DNA from: Mactra quadrangularis
Lineage: Eukaryota > Mollusca > Bivalvia > Venerida > Mactridae
NCBI GenBank assembly: GCA_025267735.1
Contig: CM046295.1
Coordinates: 17,505,592-17,569,591, forward strand
Direction of reading: 5' to 3'
DNA length: 64,000 nt
Both the position numbers and the translations under genes were made by a program. Below, in pieces: positions 13,012-22,846 of this stretch (position 1 is its first letter; the number at the start of each line of letters is the position of its first letter). The notes below the pieces were generated by a model. It was not told the DNA's origin. It was given only the letters and a program-made list of their open reading frames with translations, and did no database searches.

Positions 13012-15889
13012 AGCTACACTCTTTATGTTTATGACTTATTAATTTTTTTTGCATGCTTCTGTTGGGGTATGTGGAAGATTGTTGCACCCTAGATTCTAAT
13101 AGCAATCCCCTGTGGAAATCGTTTTGCAATATCTTACCAATTAAAAATACAAACATTATAACATTTTTGCTTTTTGTCTGTGTGATGCCTGTGCTTATTT
13201 ACTGATACATTTTCTATGATATTTGCAAACAACAAACAAAAATACACTGCTACAAATAACGTATAATTCATAAATTACATAATAATTAGTTTAAAATTCG
13301 TAATTGTCATCAATAATGTATATGTTGTTGGGGTGAGTTCCCTGCATGTCACACATAGTGACACTGTTTATTTTGGCTGTTAACTTGTCATACTAGATAC
13401 CAAAACAAACCTTCATAAACTGGAATCCAGCATACAGTGAAGAAATTGATAGCTGCTTACTTTCGTCCATGTTTTACAAATAATTTTATGCTTCGATGTT
13501 ATTTACAGGTTGCATTTATAAGGGGGGATAAAGAATGATTTACATAAAACGTGTGATTGTTTATGCAATTACATGCGTAAGAAAAAATAACTGCAAACCA
13601 AATGACATTTTCATTAAAAAATGATACAATGGTTTGAAGATTCTGCACTAGAATCAAGTCGTTATTCTTAGAGTGTTTTAATGGACACACAAATGACTGC
13701 AAAAATGAACAATTATTAAATTTGAGATATATGTTTAAAATTTTAACAGAATTTTGTATGATATCTCTATATCTTGAAAGTTGTAACCATATATTGTACA
13801 CCTGAATATTGTGTACGGATCTGTTCACTAACACTACAATAAGCTACTACGTTAAGCTACCGACCAGTGGGTATATAAGTATTGTATTATTACGAGACAG
13901 TATGATATTATATATCGTATAAACACCTGATCTCTAACATTTCATAAAAAAGTTGTTTGCTTTGCTTCGTAATTGCGTATGACGTCATCAACTCGTATGC
14001 ACAAATGTTTGGTAAACAACAGACGCAACTATAGCTGTCAAACGAGAAAAACGAGAAAAATGCGCAAGAAACAGGAAATTTGAATAAATATTTTGTTATT
14101 GTTAATATTTTTAAGTAAATCCCTATTACCTTTTTCCTCCCTGTCAGTACAATCCATCAAATATTGTTTAAAAGTATGATATATCAAAGAAATCACATGG
14201 CAGGTACTATTTGCTGTCTTCTGCTAATAAAGTCACGTGACAATCATGTGACAGTTAATTATAATCTTGCAAATGGCCAAAATACGGTAGAGGTTCGAAA
14301 TTAGGTCATCTATTTTAGCCGCCTTGACAGTTTTCTGAGAATGGTAGTGTTTTTTCTGGAACGATTTGGATTTGTTAAAAAAATATATCAAAATAGGCTA
14401 ATCAGGCTGACTTTTGGGGTTGAAGTCCTTGCAAAAGAAATTAAATTAATTCTACACGAAAGGATATGATCTCAAAAGCTCACACAAAAAAGTTGCATAA
14501 AATCGCATGTGCACATTTTGCATAAACACACTTTTAAAACATGCTAAATTGGAAAATTCACGATGGCATTATACGGACACCATACTAGCGTTTTTCCAGA
14601 AAATACGTCACAAAATGACGTCATAATATGACATTCGCACCGCCATATTTTCGAAATTATTGTGAATAATTTCCATCCTTGAATGTGAAGCTTGTTTTCA
14701 GAGAAGTTTTTATCGGTAAGTTGTCTATATGTACATAAAACTTGTTTATAGGCGTTGCAGAATGTATATTAGAATTAAATATGGTCTTACAGCCTTCTGT
14801 CGAGTAAAAATAGGTCTTATGATATCGAGGTCAATACATCCGTGAACCGTGTCGCTAAAATTCATAACTCTTTATTTGTATCTTTGTGAGTTTATTTGCG
14901 TGTTTCTAAAATATAAATTAAATGGTTTTTTTCAACATTGGATTAGATAAAAATCAAAATAACGAATAAAAACGATTTTGAATCTAGGGTTTTACTTAAA
15001 AATAAAAGTACGGAAGCGGGTAAGGGCCATAACGTACACAAGACACAAACTACAACCTGTTGTCATCTAAACACAACATACTACATGTATTATTATGTAG
15101 TATTTTAACGACCCATATGTGTGTTTTGTTAAAAGATTCATAATCTAAAGACGTGAAGTATATATATAGGGTTAAATACCAATTTATTACTCTTCACATT
15201 CCTATTACCGAAAGTTTTTTTAAAAACATTTTCAGTGGTAACTTTTTTGTTTTAACATGTATTGAATTGAAATTTTGACTTGATATAATTCGGTTCCCGC
15301 TCAGTACATTTATATGTCAAGAAATGTTAATACACAAAGTTTTGTACTTTAAAATCGGGTCTAAATCTCGAGAGACACTCGTCTACAACAGGTAAAAACG
15401 GAGGAGCGACATATAAACCGGATGTTTAAGTCGGCGGGAGTAGGAATCAAATTCCATCTTTTATAAAGACAGTACACTTTGAAGAATTAAGCAAATCTAT
15501 AAAGTACAATATATTGCTATGTGTGCAAAATTTGAGTTAAAAATAACCATCACTTACAAGTTTCAAAGTCTAACACTTTCTCATCTAACCAAATATTGTG
15601 GTGAAAGTACATGATGATATAGCAGACATGTTTATGACATCATCATGGTGTAATTATGACAATAATGAGCTATAGGACTGTTCAAATGTTGAGAACCAGC
15701 GATTAAAACCAGAAGTATTCAGTAAATTTAGATCTATACGGCTAACTTAATTCAAGTTTGCTTCACTATTTTTCTTTTTGCTCTTACATGCTTTTTATTG
15801 AAAGTCATCTCATCATAAACGTGAATGTAGCTCTAATGAACTATAGATCAAAATCATACGCAGATCTAAGTTTATTTCGAAATTAATTA
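13012..15889. other. Gene-free intergenic stretch downstream of gene A
   Basis: AT-rich DNA with no ORF that looks coding. The part to about 13920 shows weak similarity to sequence after gene B (the 'attacgagacag' stretch near 36875), so the old duplication unit may have extended this far. Two TGACGTCA palindromes (13981-13988 and about 14618) are seen, without other promoter evidence. Confidence 0.5.
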
Positions 15890-15892
15890 TGT

Positions 15893-16030
15893 GTGTTTGT
15901 TTGACTTAACACTGTAGGAACACATTGTATAGGTCATACAACGGCGGTCAGTCAACCTACTCACTTCTCCCGGAAAGGATCTATGGATTTAGCTGTTAAC
16001 CAACTACTAAGCGCATACTTTCGTCCATGT
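15893..16030 (-). mobile_element. SINE fragment, 3' half, minus strand
   Basis: Read on the minus strand it matches the 3' half of the SINE at 22288-22581: gacgaaagtatgcgcttag, gttggttaacagctaaatcc, aggttgactgaccgccgtt, then acaatgtgttcctac and a decayed AAAC tail. The tRNA-like head is absent. Confidence 0.75.
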
Positions 16031-16911
16031 TTGCTTTCTTTATTTAGCAAACGATACTTCAGGAATAGACACAACATTTTTTGCATCCGTTTTTTCAAGC
16101 ATGCGCACTTAGAGTATATCCCCGTATGACGGGGATTTATATATTTGTCAACAACATTAGTACTGATTAAATTTTAAGCATTTTCGTGATAACTTCACAA
16201 GGAAATAGTTATTGTTAATGTTTTGATACCACATAAGGTATCTCGGCATTTTAGCTTCAAAAGATATCAATTAAATCAGGAAAACTTGCTTAAAAACAGC
16301 TATTTTAAAGTGTCCGGTTTATTGAGCCGCCAAGCGAATACGTATGTGGGGAGTCTTACAACTAAGATTAGTCACTCTCGAGTCCGCTTCCTAGTGATTC
16401 AGTTGCTGAAAACATGGATTGCAATGCTCTGCTGGTTGTGGTAACTGTAGAGTAATAAACAGTACAAACTCTCCGACATTGGCGGATATTGGTACAGACG
16501 AACTTGATTAATATTTAGTTTGGGTACCATGTGATACAGTTATACTAATGTTGCACAATAATAAGCGCTTGTTTTTTCCATTAGTAAATGTTCATTATTA
16601 CATTTTGACCAGCAATATTTCAGTTTGTGTGTTGAAACACCATTATGATAATAGCATGCAAAATTAGGAAAAAGTGAAGTGAACATTTTGCCTATGTCTC
16701 CCTTTTAAGTGCTTTGGTGTTCAAATGTTGTTTGTTTCCCGTAACCAGACCGACCTTTAATTTTTGTAGTGACCCTAAACGGGGTTTTTGGTGTTGGTCG
16801 ACGATTTTAGAGCGAAAATATGATTCATTAATTTAATGACAAAATGATACTGAGCCTTCTGAGCCAGTCAATGAAAACGAGGGTGTTGTATCTCATGCTT
16901 CTTCTTATGAC

Positions 16912-17040
16912 TCAGACACCCAAACAGGTCCTTGGTCTTATTCGTCTTCTTCTCTGCTCCTTCATCATGTAATTGTATTCTTGCTCCGCTTCTATCAAAA
17001 AGTGTACAAAGCCAACATTCATAGCATTAAAGACTTCCAT
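16912..17040 (-). pseudogene. Possible remnant of a transposase N-terminus (Harbinger-like?)
   Basis: A minus-strand ORF of 42 codons begins at an ATG at 17040 and ends in TGA at 16912. It contains a hydrophobic stretch (NVGFVHFLIEAEQE) followed by KEQRRRRIRPRTC. PIF/Harbinger transposases of invertebrates often begin with an acidic stretch, an Arg run and a VRPW-type motif, which this resembles loosely; the Trp is missing and the frame breaks at once. Could equally be chance. Confidence 0.2.
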
Positions 17041-17284
17041 GGTTCTAGGCTAAGAGCTCGGGCCCAAACGATAACTTTTTGAGAAAGGGTCTGTATTTTT
17101 ATCAAACCTTTGTCAGATCGTACTGTAGATGTTATTGACGTTGTACGAACTGCATACGGAGGAAATAAACTTACTAAAAACGAGTAGAATGTTCCGAGAA
17201 CCTTCTGCGAACTTTAAGAACTGTGTGTAAATGTGTTTCAAACTGTTTCAGAACTTTATATTTTGTTTTTATGCATTTAGACGG

Positions 17285-17705
17285 GATACCAACGCACAAT
17301 GGACGTACTTAAGTCGAGGTAAGTCTGTGTGCGAACAGAATGATCGAGATTTAAACGGAACCGGTCGGTGTGTAAACGTACTGCAAATTGAAGCCCGATC
17401 GAATTACGACAAAGCACGTGCCGAGTACGATCCTAGTACGGCAATTCCGTTCGCAGTACGTCCATACCGTTGCCAGTACGTTGTTACTCAGTCTAATTGC
17501 AGAACGGGGTGGTCGCTAAACATTTTTGAGTCGACTCACAGTTCTGAAACCCCATTCCCGTTCAACACCGTCCAAGCTCGTCCATAACGTTCGTACACAG
17601 ACCGTAGAAAGTTGCTACTACGTCCAGTCCGTTTGAATACAGTTTGAACTCGTTCGGTCCAATTTTTCAGAACGTAGTGAGAACGAGTTTGGTGTAAGGG
17701 GGGTA
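17285..17705. other. CpG- and GTAC-rich island of unknown nature
   Basis: The stretch looks richer in G+C than its flanks and carries repeated CGTAC/GTACG words (seven GTAC sites between 17300 and 17600). A + strand ORF (17231-17587) crosses it but has no recognisable domain. It lies directly upstream, on the minus strand, of the transposase-like fragment at 16912-17040 and ends near a run of six G (17699-17704), so it may be the subterminal region of a decayed DNA transposon. Confidence 0.3.
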
Positions 17706-17868
17706 TTACCAGTTTAATGTAAAAATGTAATAGTATCTACCGGTATATGTATCATACATGGTATTGCGATAAACAAAACAAAATATGACGAACATTGTTT
17801 TATTTAGTTAAGGTTTGTGTTTGGACATTTATGTATATTGTTGTTGATTAGGAACATTAACAAGAGGG

Positions 17869-18770
17869 TCCTGAGGACCCTGGACCGCTCACCTGAGAAC
17901 TAGATACTTAGGGCATCTGACATAACATTGTCTAACAGATTCAGCCAATGAAAACAGTGATTCCTGGGGCTGGGCCAATTATGAACCCACAAACAAAATT
18001 CAAACAATCTTTGTAGAAGACCTGAAGATAACACCACATATCAAATATGAAAGCTCCACGTCTTGCCATTTTTTGAGATGAAGATTTTTCAACATTCCCA
18101 TAAATAACTTTATGTAAATCTTGTGACCCCTGTGTGGGGCCAACAGTGACCCCAGTGGCATAATTTTAACAAGCTTTGTTGAAAACCTTTATATGATGCT
18201 GCCCGCCAAATACCAAAGCTCTAGGTCATCGCGTTTTTGAGAAGAAAAGTTTTGACATTTCTTCTAAAACTTTATGTACAACTTGTGACTCTAGGGGCGG
18301 GGCCAATTTTGACCCCAGGGACATAATTTGAATAATCTTTGTTATTGATGAGCACCGTCTTCTACATGCCAAGTATCAAGGCTCTAAAAACCTTGAGGGT
18401 TTTAAGAAGAAGATTTTTGTAACATTTCCCTATATAACTCTATGTAAATCATGTGACCCCTAGAGCAGGGCCAATTTTGACCCCAGGGGCATAATTTGAA
18501 TAATCTTTGTAAAGCACCTTCTAGCAATGCGACATGCCAAATTTGAAAATTGTAGACCTTATGTTTTTTGTTATGTTCTTTATTTAACTTATGGTTTTTG
18601 ACAAGAAGATTTTTTAAAGAATTGTTGACGACTGACGTACGCTCCCACGCACGCACGCACGCACCCTTGCACGCACCCCTTCACACACCCAAGCACACAC
18701 CCACTAAGGCACATTGGTCAAACTCCCACAATAGCTCATCTTGGGCAATTTCTGCTCAGGTGAGCTAATA
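17869..18770. mobile_element. Repeat element (~900 bp) with inverted ends and internal tandem units
   Basis: Begins 'gagggtcctgaggaccctgg' and carries gctcacctgag near its left end (17887-17897), matched by the inverted ctcaggtgagc at 18755-18765. Between them are about four diverged units of roughly 165 bp, each with 'ggccaattttgacccc' and 'ataatttgaataatctttg' (near 17972, 18138, 18300 and 18470). A CGCA/CACC-rich microsatellite lies at about 18650-18705. I recall similar sequences as common repeats in bivalves; the superfamily is not determined. Confidence 0.6.
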
Positions 18771-19407
18771 TATACGTAATTGAAAACTATGTTTTGTTTT
18801 ATCTAATTGCGCCATTAAAATAAAAGTGGGTGGGGTAATCTAACCCCTCTATTAACAGGAAAAATATGAATTCTACATTGTATCACGACTAAACAAGAAG
18901 GAAAGAGTACCTACAGCCAGTAACTTCAATACAAGGTCCTTCAATACTTAAAAGAATGGTTTTTTAGAGTCATTAATGAAGGTTTTACTCAAATCCAGTC
19001 TTAAGCAGCATTTTTCGTTAATATGAAGGTGTATGTCTTTAACGTCAATTTTTTAAGATTTGGACACAAGATAGGGCATGCAACTTTTTGTTGCTGAAAG
19101 TAGAGGTATGTCACATGTCAAAACACAAAGAAACATTTCTTTTGCACGGACTTCTAGGTTAGGCCCATTTTTGGGCTAGGCTGACTAGTCTAAAAATATA
19201 TGATAGAACAGTGGAATAAATGTTTAAAGGTGTGTTTTTAATGTCTTTTTTCTTTTAGATATTGTTGTATTTATTAAAATGGCTCATTGAGTCCTTAGAG
19301 TTTCGAGAACTGGTGTGTTCACGCTAAATAACACATGGCAGTGAGGGTGACAGTACGTACAGATTATTAACCCGAGGAAAATAATATCAACCGAGGCGCT
19401 AGACATA

Positions 19408-19567
19408 GAGGATATTCATCAAGTTTTGTGCAAGATCTGTTTTTATTTAATCGAGAGAGCTCAGAAAACATATTTTAACGAGTGGCAAAGCCGCAAGTGA
19501 AAATGTCATTTTCTAAGTTCACGAGTTGAAATAAAAAAGATCTTACACCAAAGTTGACGAATATTCT
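19408..19567. repeat. Foldback (inverted) repeat, diverged copy
   Basis: Imperfect palindrome: 'gaggatattcatc...aagatctg' near 19408 pairs with 'agatctta...gacgaatattc' near 19560, around a centre reading gagtggcaaagccgcaagtg. The layout and the closing 'gttcatgc' match the better-preserved palindrome at 57143-57293, so both belong to one family. Confidence 0.65.
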
Positions 19568-19774
19568 GTATCGTTCATGCTTAGTTTTGTGTTTTATTGT
19601 TTGTATTTTACACAAGTTATAACGTGTCGTCATTCCTAATCAAAGATGACGTCATTTATCTTCTAATATTGCGTCATGAACGATGAAAATATAAGGTATA
19701 CAATTGGTCTCCCTTAGATAGCGGGTAATACAACAAAGTGATCTAATAAAATAACACCCGCTCCGGTATAGGAG

Positions 19775-19945
19775 TTTAGCGTAGGGAAAACGAAATAATA
19801 TTTCTTAAAAACGAAATAATATATCGTAAAAACGAAATAATATTTCAAAAAAACGTAGTAATTATCTAAAAAAAGACATAATATTTTTCGAAAAAAAAAC
19901 GAAGTTATTTTTCGAAAAAAAAAAAGAAATAATATTAACTTTAAA
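19775..19945. repeat. Degenerate A-rich tandem repeat (~26 bp unit)
   Basis: Repeating units built on 'aaaacgaaataatatttc' with decay toward the right side. No coding potential. Confidence 0.8.
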
Positions 19946-20900
19946 CGAAATAGTTGTGAAAATAAAAATGAAAAAAGTATTTCAAAATGTCACTTTAGGG
20001 TCTCCGTACCAATTTAAACAATATTATACATAAAAAATGACGCAAAGATTGTAACTTAACTCTTTTTACGTTTTGAATCGAAATAGATAGTCTACCTTGT
20101 AAAATAATAATTTACAATACTTTATACTACAGTGTACCTATAATTTATAACCATAGTTTGTACGCATGATATATTTTGAATAAGTCTATTCATACCAAAC
20201 TGATATAATTTGTTACGTTAGACAGTCGTATAGAAGGTAAACATAAGAAATATTAAACACTTGACAAAAATTAGCATAGTCTATTTTATGCATCCGAATC
20301 TAATTTATATGATAATATTAAGGATCCTATGTTTAACCTCCCGAAACAACATTTAACTTTAAAATGGCGTAATTTTAGATGAATAAAGAGGTTCTATTTG
20401 TGTCAACAAGACTCAAAATCAACACATCAAATGCAAAAGGATAAATAAAAGAACCTATGCATCCATTTTGAAAATATAAATAATATCGAGAGCTCAGAGA
20501 ATGATATTAAACTTCTCATAAATATATATTTTCTGATTTAAAAATTGATAACTGCATAGCCGACAAAACTTTGCTTAACCACTTAATACTAAATTTTAAA
20601 ATTCGATATGTGAATGACAAAAATCTATTCAAATTTATTCATACCACTCAATGAACGGAATGGGATTGTTCAAATCTTCCGGGTTCAAACTTAATAAGAG
20701 ATTCATTTAGATATTTCGAATGTGAGAAGACGTTTTGAATAGTTGAATAGTTGACACACACTTCATTTTTTGTTTAGGACTAGCGTGCAAAGTTTATGAA
20801 TTTTTGTTCACAATGGATAACGCTATTTAGGTATTTTTTTCTTCGTTTATTAATATACCAAAATGGTATGTTTATTTATGTAAGTTTGTTTCATAGCAGT

Positions 20901-21148
20901 ATTGTCCGTTTTTTCTCAACTTTCAAAGCTTGAATAATTTTACGGTGATTGATTGCATTGTTTTTGTACTGGCGGCCTACCTTTTATCAAAAATATCTTG
21001 ACTAAAACTTATCATACGGCATAAGAAGCTTAAATCAATCATAATACACACTTTCTGAAACGCATACGTATATTATGACAATAATTTTAACAAACGCATT
21101 CACCGTGTAATTATTCATGTTTTGACAGTTGAGAAAAAAACGGACAAT
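20901..21148. mobile_element. Foldback MITE, copy 1
   Basis: Left arm 20901-20949 (begins attgtccgttttttctcaac) is an inverted match to the right arm ending ttgagaaaaaaacggacaat at 21148. Arms are about 48 bp with a spacer of about 150 bp. A second copy with the same arm core lies at 22088-22229. Confidence 0.75.
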
Positions 21149-21183
21149 AATATGAAAGGATGAAAGAAAATAATGTTAAGATA

Positions 21184-21893
21184 TTGTACGATTATATTGA
21201 ACTGTCCGATTGCATAAATTAAAACGTCACATATCACGGAATATTTAATGCTCGGATAAATTTCGGTAGTCCACGTGGAATGAATCGTTAGCACATAACA
21301 GTGATGTATTACATCTTATTAGCAATGAGTATCGAAGTTTTTGTGGCCGAGTGGTAAACCGTCGGACTGCCAACTTTTTTGTCGATGGTTCGAATCCCGA
21401 TAGAAACATATTTTTATCTCTAATTTTCGTAACATGTATTACAATGTATTCATGCATCATAAAAAATATGATTCTCTTTGTTAGTTTTTACCGCTAAATT
21501 CGACACTATAAAAGAGAACGTCCAGTAGCGCAAACGGCACTGATAGTGGAACTAAAATTTATTTGAGATTGTTCGTTTAGTAGTGCTTTTTATTTATATT
21601 TCAAAAAATGATGCTGAATCAAATAAAACAAAAATATTCAGAAAATAAAAATGCTAACAATACAAATAGTAAAAAATGGCATCTTTAGAGTTTGAACTCG
21701 CACCCCTTTCAAAAATAGATGTTCTAAAACTTTCACCGTACGACTATTCAGTCAGACGAGATATCGTCACTAAGTTAACCTACATATTGTATTTTCTATT
21801 TCAAAATTCTATATATAGAACGCGTTAAATAATATATACAGTGTGCGACAACCGTGTAATTATGCAATCGGACAGTTCAATATAATCGTACAA
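21184..21893. mobile_element. TA-flanked element with 34-bp perfect terminal inverted repeats
   Basis: The left end (ttgtacgattatattgaact...) is exactly repeated in inverse orientation at the right end (...cagttcaatataatcgtacaa); by eye the match is perfect for 34 bp. TA dinucleotides sit at 21182-21183 and 21894-21895, consistent with TA target-site duplication as in Tc1/mariner-type elements. At 710 bp with no transposase ORF it is non-autonomous. It carries a tRNA-like sequence inside. Confidence 0.75.
21336..21410 (+). pseudogene. tRNA-like sequence (degenerate, Ser/Leu type)
   Basis: Has an A-box-like tggccgagtggtaaacc, a B-box-like ggttcgaatccc, and flanking 7-bp segments (gtttttg and atagaaac side) that can pair as an acceptor stem with wobbles. 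The anticodon-stem strand tcgga has no matching 3' partner, so no full cloverleaf forms. Best read as a decayed tRNA-derived sequence inside the TIR element. Confidence 0.4.
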
Positions 21894-22087
21894 TAACGCT
21901 TTTAAACCCTTTTGGTACACAATAAAAAACATAAAAGTAAAAAAGGTATACACAAATAAACTTTAAGAGCAATATATAAGACGGTACCCAATTAGTCAAC
22001 TTCGTAATAAAATATTGAATATATTTAATTCATTAATGGATAAATAAGTTCTTACGCGATATAAAGCATTTTACTGCATGTTTTTCT

Positions 22088-22229
22088 TTCTTTTTCTCTT
22101 AACTGTCAAAACATGAATAATTTCACGGTGAATTCGTGCTCTTTGTCTAACACTCGTGACATTGAGATAGTGTGTAATCATTCACCGTGAAATTATTCAA
22201 ACTTTGACACTTTAGAAAAAACGAACAAT
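22088..22229. mobile_element. Foldback MITE, copy 2
   Basis: Arm 'ctcttaactgtcaaaacatg...ttcacggtgaat' (22091-22133) is inversely matched by 'attcaccgtgaaattattca...ttagaaaaaa' (22179-22221), with a short loop. Same arm core as 20901-21148. Confidence 0.75.
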
Positions 22230-22287
22230 ACACAAATAATATGTTTATAACATAATGTTTATGTCAATCTGTTTGTCTATTGACCAA

Positions 22288-22581
22288 GAGCCGCCCGGCC
22301 AGCTCAGTTGATAGCACTCAAGGCTAATGATCGAAGAGTCGTGGGTTCGATTCCGGGGCGGGGCATACTTTATGGAGTTTAGTCACGGCCATTATCCCTT
22401 CTACCAATGATTTCTTATTATGTAGGGCAGTTGGCATCATTGACGAAAGTATGCGCTTAATAGTTGGTTAACTGTTAACCAGAGATTTAATTTTCTAGCA
22501 GGATTGAGTAGGTTGACTGACCGCCGTTATTTGACCTTTATTATGTGTTACTACGGCGTTAAACTTAACAAACAAACAAAC
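22288..22581 (+). mobile_element. tRNA-derived SINE, near full length
   Basis: tRNA-like head (ggccagctcagttgatagca, then B box gtgggttcgattcc), an unrelated body and a 3' end 'ctacggcgttaaacttaac' followed by AAAC repeats. The best-preserved of five copies in this window, about 0.2 kb upstream of gene B's signal exon. Confidence 0.85.
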
Positions 22582-22782
22582 TATTGACCATTGTTTTATG
22601 ATTTTCAAGGATTAATTATGTCTATTGAATCTCACAAAAATAATTTTACCTTGACTAGAAAAAAGGCTCGATTTGAAATGTATGAGGCAAGCAAAATTGA
22701 TCAATCTTATATACAAATAAAATTACTATGCATAATTGTATTATTAACTTAAGTTTTATGTGTTGTACGCATTTCAGTGAAG

Positions 22783-22846
22783 ATGTCAACAAATTCGGAG
22801 ATGTGGTTAAGGCTGGCTGTTTTGATCGTGCTTGGAATCAGCATAG
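22783..22846 (+). CDS. Gene B exon 1: signal peptide
   Basis: Encodes MSTNSEMWLRLAVLIVLGIS then I and the first base of Gly22; donor gtagat at 22847. A hydrophobic core (LAVLIVLGISIG) makes a classic signal peptide, with cleavage likely close after the join with exon 2. An acceptor-like atttcag ends at 22777, so a 5' UTR intron is likely and the promoter lies further upstream. Confidence 0.85.

Noticed and set aside
13499..13834. 111-residue minus-strand ORF
   Set aside because: AT-rich, low-complexity composition, no motif, no splice partners; expected by chance in 10 kb of intergenic DNA.
17231..17587. 118-residue + strand ORF
   Set aside because: No recognisable domain and an acceptor-like start only. 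It crosses the GTAC-rich island, which looks more like transposon sequence.
13981..19653. TGACGTCA palindromes near 13981, 14618 and 19646 as CRE promoter elements
   Set aside because: Far from the gene starts, no TATA or initiator context, and at least one adjoins a decayed repeat.
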